Source: Caryophanales bacterium UBA1188
Lineage (GTDB): Bacteria > Bacillota_I > Bacilli_A > Izemoplasmatales > UBA1188
Length of the DNA stretch: 64,000 bases
Direction: 5' to 3'
Assembly: GCA_002310135.1 (NCBI GenBank)
Contig: DBYK01000003.1
Span: 1 to 64,000, forward strand
Under the pieces are notes generated by a model, which was given only the letters and a program-made list of their open reading frames with translations, was not told where the DNA came from and ran no database searches. Position numbers and translations under genes: made by a program. This document shows, in pieces, positions 53,554-63,303 of the stretch. The stretch's first letter is position 1. The number at the start of each line of letters is the position of its first letter.

Positions 53554-54594
53554 TTATGCATTTTCGTTTAAAAAATCTATTCCTTCATCGTGTGAATGGT
53601 CAAGTCTAATCCAATATGCACTTCTTCCTCTGCCATATGAAATTATTTTGCCTTCATCTTGAAGCTCTTTTAAACATCTATCGATTGTTGAATCGGATAC
53701 ATTAGGTAGTTTCTTTCTTATTTCTTCTTTTGTGAATTTTTCATCTAATTTATAAATTACTGTTTCAACAGTCTCACTCTTTTTGAGTTTTGAATCAAAT
53801 TCAACAACTTTAGATAAATTCTTAACATCTTCGAATAATTCAATTGATAATTTTATAATTAGTTTTAAAAAGAAAGATGTATCAGAATAACCAGCATCAT
53901 ACAAATATAAAGCTTTTAAAATCGAATCATTGTATTCTTCTTTTCTACTTGATAAAACTTTAAAAAATGAAGAATATTTTAATGCAGAAATATCAGAGGA
54001 TAGAAGCAATATGTAAAGAAGAATTGATGCAACTATTTCATTACCATTTTTAAGTGGTTTTAAATGAATAAAATCGACAATAAACGAAATATTTAAATAC
54101 AAATATTCTATTGTATCAGTATTTTTAATCCTATTATATTCATTTACGAGTTCATCTAAAGATAAGGACACAGATTGTTCATTAGCGTTATGTTTTCTAA
54201 TTGTGTTATTTTTATCTTTTGTATTCTTATAAATCATTAAGCCTAAGTCTTGAATTTCTCTTGTCGATAAAACGAATTTATTATCGCTATGAATCAATTC
54301 AAATATATTCATAAGATTCACAAAAATATTTTCTTCATATGTTTTTGGAACGAAACCTGATCTCTTATTTAAGAATTGTTTTATTCTTGTATCACTCAAT
54401 TTGTGGTCCTTAAAAAACATATTGAAACAATATGTGATATCTTCTTCAATTGTTAGTTTGTGATAAAGATTTGAATTCCTATCTAATTCATTAACATATT
54501 TAGAACAGTTTCCAATACATTTATAGAGCTTAATATAATCTAGTAGAATAGTTCTTGGAATTAAATCATTATGACAATTATTCAATGCAGTCAT
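53554..54594 (-). CDS. Fic-domain protein with degenerate active site and winged helix
   Basis: This 346-residue protein follows the Fic plan. An N-terminal helical region (about 1-95) is followed by the Fic core (about 90-270) with EENIFVNLMNIFELI and IEYLYLNISFIVDFIH. Then comes the place of the catalytic loop, IHLKPLKNGNEIVAS (about 176-190; DNA 54037-54069 for the first 11 residues). The standard loop is HPFxxGNGRxxR. Here the HPF, the second loop Gly and both Arg are changed or displaced, so AMP transfer is unlikely. A winged helix (about 280-335) ends the protein. It starts 9 bp after parC, in the parE-parC operon. Fic toxins are known to modify ParE and GyrB, which makes the location striking. 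Family call moderate, function inferred. Confidence 0.68.
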   Translation of the reverse strand: MTALNNCHNDLIPRTILLDYIKLYKCIGNCSKYVNELDRNSNLYHKLTIEEDITYCFNMFFKDHKLSDTRIKQFLNKRSGFVPKTYEENIFVNLMNIFELIHSDNKFVLSTREIQDLGLMIYKNTKDKNNTIRKHNANEQSVSLSLDELVNEYNRIKNTDTIEYLYLNISFIVDFIHLKPLKNGNEIVASILLYILLLSSDISALKYSSFFKVLSSRKEEYNDSILKALYLYDAGYSDTSFFLKLIIKLSIELFEDVKNLSKVVEFDSKLKKSETVETVIYKLDEKFTKEEIRKKLPNVSDSTIDRCLKELQDEGKIISYGRGRSAYWIRLDHSHDEGIDFLNENA

Positions 54595-54603
54595 TTTTAT
54601 CCC

Positions 54604-57273
54604 CTAAAACAAATCTTCTTTTAACCTTTCTATTTCTTCATCATCAACTATTTCATCTTGAGACTTATCTATTAGATCATCTTCTTTAACTTCTAGATAA
54701 TCAAAAATAGTTGTTTGTTGTTCTATGATTTCACCTAGTTCATCGATTAAAGATCCTGGATGAGATTTTTGAACTTCTTCCAATGCTTCTTTTAATTGTT
54801 TAGATAAATCATTATGGTATTTGTTGTATAATTCTCTATCAATAAATCTTAAATATAGAGATTTTGGAGTAGCATTTTGTACAACAGGTGCACCATGTTC
54901 ATAATTATCTTTTGGAATTTCAGTTCCTTTAAATCTTATCAATTCTTTATCAGTTAAGACATCAAGTTCAATAGAATCTTTATATTTAGATGGATTAGTA
55001 ACTACAGCTTTTAAGAAATAATAAGGATTAGTTTTAACACTCTTTAAGAATGAATAACTTCTACCACTTCTTCTAGTCCTTGTTATATTCTTAAGAAGTA
55101 TTCTCTTAAGACCACCTCTATTAGTTAGAAGTATTATTTCCTCTTTATAATAATTTGGGACAAGAATTGAATCTATTACTTCATCTTTAGGTTTCAAATT
55201 GATGTTTTTAACACCTAAAGCTTTAGCACCTGAAATAGGGACTTCACTCTTAGCATATTTTAAAATATTACCGAGTTTAGTCACAACTACTACTTCTTCT
55301 TTATCTTTATCTTCTAAAGAAGCACTAACTACGCTATCACCATCCGCTAATTTCATAGCAAGGCCTCTTTTATATCTCTTTTCAAAGAATTCATCAGTAG
55401 GTGTTAACTTAATCTTGCCTTTTCTTGTTGAAATGAGGACATTTGTTCCTTTTTCAAGTGGTTTATCTATATGATATATTCCAACTATCTTATCACTTCC
55501 ACCTAGGTCAAATAAACTACCAATATATGCACCAAGTTCTTTGTATTTGAGTTCAGGTATCTTGTATATTGGAAGATTGATATAATAGCCATTCATTGTG
55601 AATAATAAGATAGTATTAACAGTATTACATAATTCATCGAAAATGATATAATCATTTTCTTTAAGACCTGGGTCTGATTGATTAATACTCATCTGATATG
55701 CTTTATTAGATAATCTCTTAATATAACCATCTTTAGTTATAATTACATGAGTGTCTTCGTGAATAATTAATTCCTCTTCTTTAAACGATAAATCATTCTC
55801 TTCTTCACTTATAACTGTCTTTCTTGGGGTAATTACTTTAGTATTGATATCTTCTAATTCTTCAATAATTACTCTCTTTAAAGCATTTTCATTAGATAAA
55901 ATATGTTCAAGTCTTTTGATTTCAACTTCTAAGCTATGTTTTTCGTTTAAGAGTTCTTCAACATCATATTTTGAAAGACGATATAGTTGAAGCATTACAA
56001 TAGCTTCAGCTTGAAGATCAGTAAAACCATATTTTGTCATTATATTCTTTTTAGAATCTTGTTTGCCGTTAGAACTCTTAATTGTTTCAATTACTTCATC
56101 GCTAATAGATATTAGTTTAGTAAGACCATTAACGATATGAAGTCTTTTTTCACATTTATCTTTTTCATAATTCGATCTATTAGTTATTACTTCTTTTGTA
56201 TGAAGAATATAAGCATCTATAATATCTAGAATCCCTAATGTTTTAGGGCTTCTATCAACTATTGCGACCATATTATAAGATATATTGATTTGAAGGTCAG
56301 TATTCTTAAATAAATAATTTAGGATTATATCAGGATTTGATTCATTTCTTGTCTCAATTACAATCCTTAAACCTTCTTTATCTGATTCATCTCTAACCTC
56401 AATAATTCCGTCAATTTTCTTAGTTGATCCGATTGTATCAATCTTTCTTACAAGTAAAGATTTATTCACACCATAAGGTATCTCAGTAATGATGATATTG
56501 TGGCCTTCTATTTTAGTTTTACTTCTAATTGTAACTCTTCCTCTACCTGTTTTAAGTGCATCTAAAAGTTCAGGACTATCAATAATTATTCCACCACCTG
56601 GAAAATCAGGCCCTGGAAGAATAGTTACAGCTTCTTCGAAACTCAAATTAGGGTTTTTAATCCTCTCAATTGTTAAATTGATTGTTTCATTTAGATTATG
56701 AGGAGGGATGTTTGTAGCATAACCTGCGGATATACCTTCTGCCCCATTCACGAGTAAATTTGGGAATTTCGCAGGTAAAACTACTGGTTCAATTTCTGAA
56801 TCATCGTAATTTGGAATAAATTGAACAGTCTTCTTTTCTATATCTTTAAGTAAATACATCGAAGCAAGCGATAATCTAGCTTCAGTATAACGCATCGCAG
56901 CAGCTGAATCTCCATCAATTGAGCCTTTATTACCTTGCATATCGATTAATGGTACATTAATCTTGAAGTCTTGGCTCATTCTAACTAAGGCATCATAAAC
57001 TGAAGCATCACCATGAGGATGATACTTACCAATTACTTCACCAACGATTCTTGCGCTCTTTTTATATGCTTCGCCATAAACCATTCCTACAGTCTTCATA
57101 GCATATAATATTCTTCTCTGAACTGGTTTTAAGCCATCTCTTACATCAGGAATAGCTCTATCTTGAATGATATATTTTGCATATGAGCCGAAGCAATCGC
57201 CCATTACTTTTTCTAGATATTCACTTTGTATCTTTTGTTCAATTAGAGTATTAATTGGGTCTTTTTTAGCCAT
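54604..57273 (-). CDS. parC: DNA topoisomerase IV subunit A
   Basis: This 889-residue type IIA topoisomerase subunit cleaves and rejoins DNA to unlink daughter chromosomes. The active Tyr is in AAMRYTEARL (about residue 125). The breakage-reunion domain carries VRDGLKPVQRRIL and GKYHPHGDASVYDALVRM (quinolone region). The C-terminal beta-pinwheel lacks a GyrA-box, which favours ParC over GyrA. A C-terminal acidic tail closes it. parE lies 6 bp upstream. It is a long variant for the family. Confidence 0.94.
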   Translation of the reverse strand: MAKKDPINTLIEQKIQSEYLEKVMGDCFGSYAKYIIQDRAIPDVRDGLKPVQRRILYAMKTVGMVYGEAYKKSARIVGEVIGKYHPHGDASVYDALVRMSQDFKINVPLIDMQGNKGSIDGDSAAAMRYTEARLSLASMYLLKDIEKKTVQFIPNYDDSEIEPVVLPAKFPNLLVNGAEGISAGYATNIPPHNLNETINLTIERIKNPNLSFEEAVTILPGPDFPGGGIIIDSPELLDALKTGRGRVTIRSKTKIEGHNIIITEIPYGVNKSLLVRKIDTIGSTKKIDGIIEVRDESDKEGLRIVIETRNESNPDIILNYLFKNTDLQINISYNMVAIVDRSPKTLGILDIIDAYILHTKEVITNRSNYEKDKCEKRLHIVNGLTKLISISDEVIETIKSSNGKQDSKKNIMTKYGFTDLQAEAIVMLQLYRLSKYDVEELLNEKHSLEVEIKRLEHILSNENALKRVIIEELEDINTKVITPRKTVISEEENDLSFKEEELIIHEDTHVIITKDGYIKRLSNKAYQMSINQSDPGLKENDYIIFDELCNTVNTILLFTMNGYYINLPIYKIPELKYKELGAYIGSLFDLGGSDKIVGIYHIDKPLEKGTNVLISTRKGKIKLTPTDEFFEKRYKRGLAMKLADGDSVVSASLEDKDKEEVVVVTKLGNILKYAKSEVPISGAKALGVKNINLKPKDEVIDSILVPNYYKEEIILLTNRGGLKRILLKNITRTRRSGRSYSFLKSVKTNPYYFLKAVVTNPSKYKDSIELDVLTDKELIRFKGTEIPKDNYEHGAPVVQNATPKSLYLRFIDRELYNKYHNDLSKQLKEALEEVQKSHPGSLIDELGEIIEQQTTIFDYLEVKEDDLIDKSQDEIVDDEEIERLKEDLF

Positions 57274-57279
57274 AAATTC

Positions 57280-59226
57280 CTACTCCTCATTCTCTTGAAT
57301 TTGATAATCATCTATTTCATTGAATGAAACATTATTATCAATCCATTGTTTTCTTGGTTCAACATCATCACCCATTAGAATTCTAACTGTCTTATCCGCA
57401 TCCGCTAAATCTTCTATTTTAACTTGAACTAAAGTTCTAGTTTTAGGGTCCATTGTAGTCTCCCATAATTGTTCTGAATTCATCTCACCAAGGCCTTTAT
57501 ATCTTTGAATTGAATATTTCTTTAAATTCTTTAAAAGGTTGTCTTTTTCTTCATCACTATATACATAAGTGGTCTTCTTATGCTTAGAAGAATTATCATC
57601 TATTTTATATAGTGGAGGCTTTGCGCAATAAACTTTCCCTTGAAGTACTAAATCAGTCATATATCTAAAGAAGAATGTTAATAGTAAGATTTGGATGTGA
57701 GCACCATCGACATCCGCATCAGTCATAATTATGATTTTATCATAATTACATTTCTTAATATTGAAATCCTTACCAAACCCAGCACCAATCGCATAAATCA
57801 TGGTGTTAAGTTCTTCGTTTTTAAGCACTTCTTCTAAAGTTGCTTTTTCTGTATTTAATACTTTACCCCTCAAAGGAAGTATTGCTTGAAATTTTCTATC
57901 TCTTCCCTGTTTCGCAGATCCACCTGCAGAATCACCCTCAACTAAGAATAATTCATTCAATTTATTATTCTTTGAAGATGCAGGAGATAATTTACCAGAT
58001 AAATTTTGTTCAACTTTAGTTTTGCTCTTAATAAGTCTTACAGAATCTCTAGCTTTTCTTGCTGCTTCTCTAGCCATTCTTGCTTGATAAGCTCTCTGTA
58101 ATAAATTTTGAATAATTTGTTGATTCTCTGTGAAGAAATATAATAATTTTTCTGATACTACTTCTTCACAGACATTTTTTGCAATTGGAGTTCCTAGTTT
58201 TTCCTTTGTTTGGCCTTCAAATTCAAGTATAGATTCAGGAACTTTTAATGACAGCACAGCAACAAGACCATCTCTTACATCTGGCCCTTCAAAAGGAGAA
58301 TCTTTTTCTTTAAGAACTCCTAGTTTATATGCAAAATCATTGAATGTTTTAGTTAGTGCAGTTTTAAAGCCCACTTCATGAGTACCTGCATCTTTAGTTC
58401 TTACATTATTTACAAATGAGTGAATATTTTCTCCATATCCATTCTTTAAATATTGAATAGAGAATTCTACATTAATTTCTTGAAGTTCTTGTTCGAAATA
58501 GATTGGTTTTTCTAGTATTCTTTCATGTTCATTAGATAGATAATCGACATATTCAACAATTCCAGTTTCATAACAATAATTTTCTTTAACTTTATTTCTT
58601 TCATCAATTAAATTGAGGGTTAAACCTTTAATTAAAAAAGCTGATTCTTTAATCCTTTCTCTTATAGTTGATAAAGAAAATAAAGTAGTTGAAAAAATAG
58701 TATGATCAGGTTTAAACCATACTTCAGTTCCATGCTTCTTAGTATCACCTAAACATTCTATTTCTTTATTAAATTTTTTACCGCCATTTGAAAATAATTG
58801 ATGATAAATTTTACCTTGTTTATAACTCTTAACGTCAACCCATTCAGATAAAGCATTCACAACAGACGCACCAACACCATGAAGCCCACCTGCAGTTTTA
58901 TATGCACCATTAGAATTGAATTTACCACCTGCATGCAAAACAGTGAAGATAACATTTAAAACATCATCTCCATTTTTATGTTTTCCAACTGGGAGTCCTC
59001 TTCCGTCATCACAAATAAGAATTGAATTATCTTCTTTTATAGTAACTGAAATATTCTTACAATATCCACTTAAAGCTTCATCTATTGCATTGTCTAATAT
59101 TTCCCATACTAATTGATGTAGTCCTCTTGTATCAGTTGAACCAATATACATTCCTGGTCTTTTTCTTACTGCTTCAAGGCCTTCAAGAATCTGTATACTC
59201 GATGCATCGTATTTATCATTTGGCAT
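57280..59226 (-). CDS. parE: DNA topoisomerase IV subunit B
   Basis: This 648-residue subunit supplies the GHKL ATPase and Toprim domains. It shows RKRPGMYIGSTDTRGLHQL (about 21-39), EILDNAIDEALSGY, the ATP lid GGLHGVGASVVNALSEW (about 113-129), and the Toprim EGDSAGGSAKQGRDR and DADVDGAHIQ. The Thr-Asp-Thr and length favour ParE over GyrB. GAGGTAA stands before the ATG. It begins an operon with parC and the Fic-like gene. Confidence 0.94.
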   Translation of the reverse strand: MPNDKYDASSIQILEGLEAVRKRPGMYIGSTDTRGLHQLVWEILDNAIDEALSGYCKNISVTIKEDNSILICDDGRGLPVGKHKNGDDVLNVIFTVLHAGGKFNSNGAYKTAGGLHGVGASVVNALSEWVDVKSYKQGKIYHQLFSNGGKKFNKEIECLGDTKKHGTEVWFKPDHTIFSTTLFSLSTIRERIKESAFLIKGLTLNLIDERNKVKENYCYETGIVEYVDYLSNEHERILEKPIYFEQELQEINVEFSIQYLKNGYGENIHSFVNNVRTKDAGTHEVGFKTALTKTFNDFAYKLGVLKEKDSPFEGPDVRDGLVAVLSLKVPESILEFEGQTKEKLGTPIAKNVCEEVVSEKLLYFFTENQQIIQNLLQRAYQARMAREAARKARDSVRLIKSKTKVEQNLSGKLSPASSKNNKLNELFLVEGDSAGGSAKQGRDRKFQAILPLRGKVLNTEKATLEEVLKNEELNTMIYAIGAGFGKDFNIKKCNYDKIIIMTDADVDGAHIQILLLTFFFRYMTDLVLQGKVYCAKPPLYKIDDNSSKHKKTTYVYSDEEKDNLLKNLKKYSIQRYKGLGEMNSEQLWETTMDPKTRTLVQVKIEDLADADKTVRILMGDDVEPRKQWIDNNVSFNEIDDYQIQENEE

Positions 59227-59270
59227 AAAATTACCTCACAACTATTAATTATAATATAAAATAGAAAAAT

Positions 59271-59295
59271 AAAAAACCTCAAATGAGGTTTTTTC
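59271..59295. terminator. Terminator between yneF and parE
   Basis: AACCTC (59275-59280) and GAGGTT (59285-59290) pair around AAAT, flanked by A and T tracts. On the minus strand it follows the yneF stop by about 15 bp. Confidence 0.85.
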
Positions 59296-59308
59296 TATCA
59301 AAAATTGT

Positions 59309-59527
59309 TTATTTATTGTTTTGTTGAATAGATGCCATTACTTGACGAACTTGTTTTTCAGATGGAGTTCTTCCCATTTGTCTCATCATAATTCTCACAA
59401 CATCTTCTGTGATTGGAGGATTCTTCTTTTGATAATTCTTAAAATATTTTACTGCAATAAAGAAACCGGCAACTGCACCTAAAATTAATGCTCCAATTCC
59501 AATTAATAATACTCCCCACCAAGGCAT
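59309..59527 (-). CDS. yneF: UPF0154 membrane protein YneF
   Basis: This 72-residue protein has one N-terminal helix (about 5-27), then FKNYQKKNPPITEDVVRIMM and QMGRTPSEKQVRQVM, the hallmark of UPF0154/YneF. The family is widespread in Bacilli and Mollicutes, with no established function. GGAGGAAA precedes the ATG. Single gene between two terminators. Confidence 0.9.
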   Translation of the reverse strand: MPWWGVLLIGIGALILGAVAGFFIAVKYFKNYQKKNPPITEDVVRIMMRQMGRTPSEKQVRQVMASIQQNNK

Positions 59528-59596
59528 TCTGTATTTCCTCCTTATTTATACTACTTATAAATAATACCTTATTTCATAAGATTATTCAACTTTTTC

Positions 59597-59625
59597 TTTA
59601 CAAACTACTCTTTTTAAGTTAAAGT
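59597..59625 (+). promoter_or_regulatory. Promoter of the ferredoxin gene
   Basis: TTTACA (59597-59602) and TAAAGT (59620-59625) are 17 bp apart, about 24 bp before the ATG. The -35 is good, the -10 moderate. Confidence 0.5.
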
Positions 59626-59649
59626 TTAAATATCCTATAGGAGGGTAAC

Positions 59650-59817
59650 ATGCCAAGAAAAATTACAGATTCTTGTATCGCTTGCGGTACATGCGCAGCA
59701 AACTGCCCTGTTGGATGCATCAGTGAAGGTGATATATATAAAATTGATCCAGATCAATGCATAGACTGTGGAGTTTGTCAAGAAAATTGCCCAGTTCAAG
59801 CTATCGAAGAAGAATAG
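59650..59817 (+). CDS. 2[4Fe-4S] ferredoxin
   Basis: This 55-residue clostridial-type ferredoxin is too short for many gene finders. Cluster ligands are C9-x2-C12-x2-C15-x3-C19-P and C37-x2-C40-x2-C43-x3-C47-P. It has an extra Cys at 23. The two halves are the classic internal duplication. AGGAGGG lies just upstream. It is a lone plus-strand gene with its own promoter and terminator. It carries low-potential electrons; no partner enzyme is adjacent, so the redox pathway is unknown. An anaerobic lifestyle is suggested. Confidence 0.93.
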   Translation: MPRKITDSCIACGTCAANCPVGCISEGDIYKIDPDQCIDCGVCQENCPVQAIEEE

Positions 59818-59827
59818 TTTGAATTAA

Positions 59828-59858
59828 AAAATGAGTGCTCGAAACACTCATTTTTTAA
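59828..59858. terminator. Bidirectional terminator between ferredoxin and lipoprotein genes
   Basis: ATGAGTG (59831-59837) and CACTCAT (59845-59851) pair around CTCGAAA, with A and T tracts on the flanks. Confidence 0.88.
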
Positions 59859-59869
59859 TTTTTTCATTA

Positions 59870-60256
59870 TTATTTTTGTTTATTATAAGTTAGGCTTCCA
59901 ATCTTGATGAACTCAACTCCATCAGCATTTTTGCCTTTAGAAAAACTATAAGTTCCACTGTATGAAGAATCATCATCAGAAAATGTTAATACGATAACTA
60001 AACCGTCTTTTTCTTCATTGTCTTTAATTTCATAAGTTCCTTCATATACAGAAGTTTCTTGTTGACCAATTACAGTTCCTGTTACAGTTAATTTTACTTT
60101 CTTACCACTGAATTCATATAAAGCAGTTGATTCAGCTAAACCAGAAACACCAATAGATCCTTTATATTTACCAGATAAAGTGTTTCCACATGCTGCAAGA
60201 GTGAAACATACTGCAGCTACTAATACTAATGATAAAATTCTAGTTAATCTTTTCAT
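59870..60256 (-). CDS. Small lipoprotein of unknown function
   Basis: This 128-residue protein has a lipoprotein signal with lipobox LAAC (Cys about 23). A compact beta-rich mature domain of about 105 residues follows, with repeated GTY/GKY turns (SGKYKGS, EGTYEIK, SGTYSFSKG). Such small lipocalin-like or META-like barrels are common in this group, but I do not assign a family. An AGGAGAAG site precedes the ATG. It stands alone. Confidence 0.68.
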   Translation of the reverse strand: MKRLTRILSLVLVAAVCFTLAACGNTLSGKYKGSIGVSGLAESTALYEFSGKKVKLTVTGTVIGQQETSVYEGTYEIKDNEEKDGLVIVLTFSDDDSSYSGTYSFSKGKNADGVEFIKIGSLTYNKQK

Positions 60257-60336
60257 ATCTCTTCTCCTTTTATTTTATTATGATTTAATTATAGATATTA
60301 TTATTATTTTTGTCAAATACACTTAATAAAAATTAA

Positions 60337-61038
60337 TTATTTTAATAAATACATAAAAATTGAACCAGCAACTCCAACATTTAAAGATTCAATTTTATTC
60401 ATTGGAATTGTCAAATTGATATCAGTAATATCCTGGTATTCTTTTCTAATTCCATTTCCTTCATTTCCTAAAATTAATACTAACTTTTTACACAAATTGT
60501 AATTTAATGTATTAACACTATCCCCATTTAAAGTGGTACCAATTAGATAATATCCCTTGTTCTTTAAATTAGGTAAAGATTCTTTAATAAAATTAAGGTG
60601 GAATATAGCTCCCTCACTCGATCTTACTACTTTAGGATTATATATATCAGCGCATTCATCAAGTATTACTGTATCAAAATTAAATGCGATTGAAGATCTC
60701 AAAAGTGTACCTATATTTCCTGGGTCTTGAAGTCTATCAAGGTATAATATTTTATTCCCAATTTTAGATGAATTTTCTTTCTTAACTACAGCAATAATTC
60801 CTTCTGGAGTGATAGTATTTGTGATTTTAGATAAGAGTTCTTCTGAAATAATTATTGCATCTTTATATTTTTCTTCTTCTTTAATAGAATAAATACTGAC
60901 TAGTCTAGATGCTTTAATAGCTTCATCAATCAAATTATATCCTTCAACAATAAAGAGAGATTTTTCATCTCTATATTTTTTATTTTTATATAATTTGACT
61001 AATTCCTTTATTTTATTATTATCCTTAGAAGTTATCAT
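60337..61038 (-). CDS. SpoU-family RNA 2'-O-methyltransferase
   Basis: This 233-residue SPOUT enzyme has a short N-terminal substrate-binding part (about 1-85). The knotted domain carries LDRLQDPGNIGTLLRSS (about 100-116), LILGNEGNGI (about 188-197) and IPM...SLNVGVAGSIFMYLL, which form the SAM-binding knot. It probably methylates rRNA (RlmB or TsnR-like), but the exact nucleotide cannot be told. The start overlaps the upstream HD gene by 14 bp. Confidence 0.9.
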   Translation of the reverse strand: MITSKDNNKIKELVKLYKNKKYRDEKSLFIVEGYNLIDEAIKASRLVSIYSIKEEEKYKDAIIISEELLSKITNTITPEGIIAVVKKENSSKIGNKILYLDRLQDPGNIGTLLRSSIAFNFDTVILDECADIYNPKVVRSSEGAIFHLNFIKESLPNLKNKGYYLIGTTLNGDSVNTLNYNLCKKLVLILGNEGNGIRKEYQDITDINLTIPMNKIESLNVGVAGSIFMYLLK

Positions 61039-61621
61039 ATCTTACATCTTCTTTTTCATCTATATAAGTTGCAAGAGAGTCAGCAATATATGTCAAAAGC
61101 ACAATATCATCAATCTTATATGCAGCCTCGATTGTAGTTGTATTTTGTGCTTTAACTCTATTGTCATATGGACCCATATGCCAATTAATAGCTAGAGCTT
61201 CAATATCAGATAATTTCATAAATTTTGAAATAATATATACTGATTTTTCTCCATGGCCATATGGCAATACTTCATCAATTTTATATACTGATTTAGTTAG
61301 CCATACACCACCTTCATTTACTTTTCTATAATCTTTCTTATAGAAATTTATTTTACATACATCATGAAGTAGGCCAATAATCGCAATTGTTTCATCTGAA
61401 TATTTGTTATATAAAGAGTCTTCATTACTGATTAAGTTTTTAAGTCTATAATAAACATTTATTGAATGATTACAAAGACCTCCTTCATAAGCGTTATGGA
61501 ATTTACTAGATGCAGGAGCAGTGAAAAAATCAGTAGATTGCAAATATTCTAGCATCTTATCTGATCCTTCTCTTTTGATATTTTCTCTATATATTTTAAT
61601 GAATTCTTCTTTTACACCCAT
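61025..61621 (-). CDS. HD-domain phosphohydrolase
   Basis: This 198-residue protein has the HD metal ligands in order: GLCNHSINVY (His about 51), GLLHDVCKINF (His-Asp about 84-85), YGHGEKS (about 121) and ADSLATYIDEKE (Asp near 185). The fold hydrolyses nucleotides or cyclic nucleotides. The substrate is not predictable. It follows fhs by 11 bp and overlaps the SpoU-type gene. Confidence 0.78.
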   Translation of the reverse strand: MGVKEEFIKIYRENIKREGSDKMLEYLQSTDFFTAPASSKFHNAYEGGLCNHSINVYYRLKNLISNEDSLYNKYSDETIAIIGLLHDVCKINFYKKDYRKVNEGGVWLTKSVYKIDEVLPYGHGEKSVYIISKFMKLSDIEALAINWHMGPYDNRVKAQNTTTIEAAYKIDDIVLLTYIADSLATYIDEKEDVRYDNF

Positions 61622-61632
61622 AAAGTAGCTCC

Positions 61633-63300
61633 TTAGATTATTCCAAATGGATTACCATCTTCATCAATACCCATATGTTTACATACAGGATCTATTGGTA
61701 AGCCTGGCATAGTGATGATTTTACCTGTATATACAACTATAAACCCAGCACCTAGTGATAATGATACATCCTTAACATGTATAGTGAAATCTTTTGGTGC
61801 GTTTAATATCTTAGAATCATCTGTGACAGAATTCTGAGTTTTAGCTATGCATATTAGTAGATTAGAATAACCTAATTTCTTATATAATTCTATTTTTTCT
61901 AAAGCTTTAGGTGAATATTCAACACTTCCTGCACCATATGCTTTTTTCGCAACTTTCAAGATTTTATCCTTTATATCATCTTTAGTTTCATATAAGAAAT
62001 GAAGTTCATCTTTCTTATTTTCATTTAGAACTTTAAGTACTCTTTCTGCGAGTTTAATTCCACCATTACCGCCATTTGTATGAATATCTGCGAGTTCAAA
62101 ATTGTATCCTTTATCTCTAAGATATCCTTCTAATGCGTCAATTTCTTTATCTGTATCAGTATAGAATTTATTTATTGCAATAACAAATGGAAGATTGAAA
62201 TTTTTAATTGTTTCAATATGCCTTTCTAGGTTTTCACAACCCTTAATCATTGCTTCTATATTTTCTTCTTTTAGATTTTCAAGTTCTACTCCACCATGCA
62301 TCTTAAGAGCTCTAATAGTTGCGACTAAAATACAGGCACTTGGGTGAATCCCTGAGATTCTTGCTTTAATATCTAAGAATTTTTCAAGTCCTAAATCTGC
62401 GCCAAATCCAGCCTCTGTAATAACTACATCACTTAAATGTTTCGCATAAGTTGTAGCCATAATGGAATTACATCCATGGGCAATATTTGCGAATGGTCCA
62501 CCATGAATTATTGCAGGGCCTCCTTCAGTAGTTTGAACTAAATTTGGTTTAAATGCTTCTTTTAATAAAAGAAGGAGTGAACCAGTGATGTTTAAATCTT
62601 TTAATAATATTTCCTTTCCATCTTTAGAATATGCAACTAATGAATTATTGAGTCTATTTTCTAAATCTTTGAAATCTTTAGATAAACATAAAATCGCCAT
62701 TAATTCAGTTGCAACAGTAATTCTGAATTGATCTAATCTTTCAACACCATTGAATTTTGAACCCTGACCAATTTTTACACTTCTAAGCGCTCTATCGTTT
62801 ACATCTAGACATCTCGCCCAAACAACTCTATCAGGATCTATATTTAATTGTGAATCATAATATATTTCATTATCTATTACTGCAGAAACTAAATTATTTG
62901 CGCTTGTTAAAGCGTGCATATCACCTGTGAAATGGAAATTGATATCCTCCATTGGTACTACTTGTGAATATCCTCCACCAGTTGCACCACCTTTAAGACC
63001 CATAACAGGTCCAAGTGATGGTTCTCTTAACGCTAGGCAAACATTAACGTTTAGTTTCCTTAAAGCTTGAGCAAGACCAATAGAGACTGTAGTTTTACCT
63101 TCACCAGCTTTAGTTGGAGTAATTGCGGATACTAAAACAACTTTTCCGTTATGATTTTTCTTATTTAAGATTGAATCATTGATTTTAGCTTTATATTTTC
63201 CATATAATTCTAAATCATCTTCACCTAAATCTAGTTCTTTTGCTACATCTTTAATATTTCTTAATTTAATCTCTTGTTGAACTTCTAAATCGCTTTTCAT
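61633..63300 (-). CDS. fhs: Formate-tetrahydrofolate ligase
   Basis: This 555-residue enzyme makes 10-formyl-tetrahydrofolate from formate using ATP. The P-loop is TPTKAGEGKTTVSIGLAQAL (about 61-80). The conserved EPSLGPVMGLKGGATGGGYSQV (about 94-115, given in two parts: EPSLGPVMG and KGGATGGGYSQV) and the terminal TMPGLPIDP match the family. Length is standard. It supplies one-carbon units together with thyA, folA and folC in this window. The sigma-factor gene ends 3 bp upstream. Confidence 0.96.
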   Translation of the reverse strand: MKSDLEVQQEIKLRNIKDVAKELDLGEDDLELYGKYKAKINDSILNKKNHNGKVVLVSAITPTKAGEGKTTVSIGLAQALRKLNVNVCLALREPSLGPVMGLKGGATGGGYSQVVPMEDINFHFTGDMHALTSANNLVSAVIDNEIYYDSQLNIDPDRVVWARCLDVNDRALRSVKIGQGSKFNGVERLDQFRITVATELMAILCLSKDFKDLENRLNNSLVAYSKDGKEILLKDLNITGSLLLLLKEAFKPNLVQTTEGGPAIIHGGPFANIAHGCNSIMATTYAKHLSDVVITEAGFGADLGLEKFLDIKARISGIHPSACILVATIRALKMHGGVELENLKEENIEAMIKGCENLERHIETIKNFNLPFVIAINKFYTDTDKEIDALEGYLRDKGYNFELADIHTNGGNGGIKLAERVLKVLNENKKDELHFLYETKDDIKDKILKVAKKAYGAGSVEYSPKALEKIELYKKLGYSNLLICIAKTQNSVTDDSKILNAPKDFTIHVKDVSLSLGAGFIVVYTGKIITMPGLPIDPVCKHMGIDEDGNPFGII

Positions 63301-63303
63301 ATC

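Noticed and set aside
54604..57273. gyrA instead of parC
   Set aside because: No GyrA-box is seen in the C-terminal domain, and the pair has ParE-ParC sequence features.
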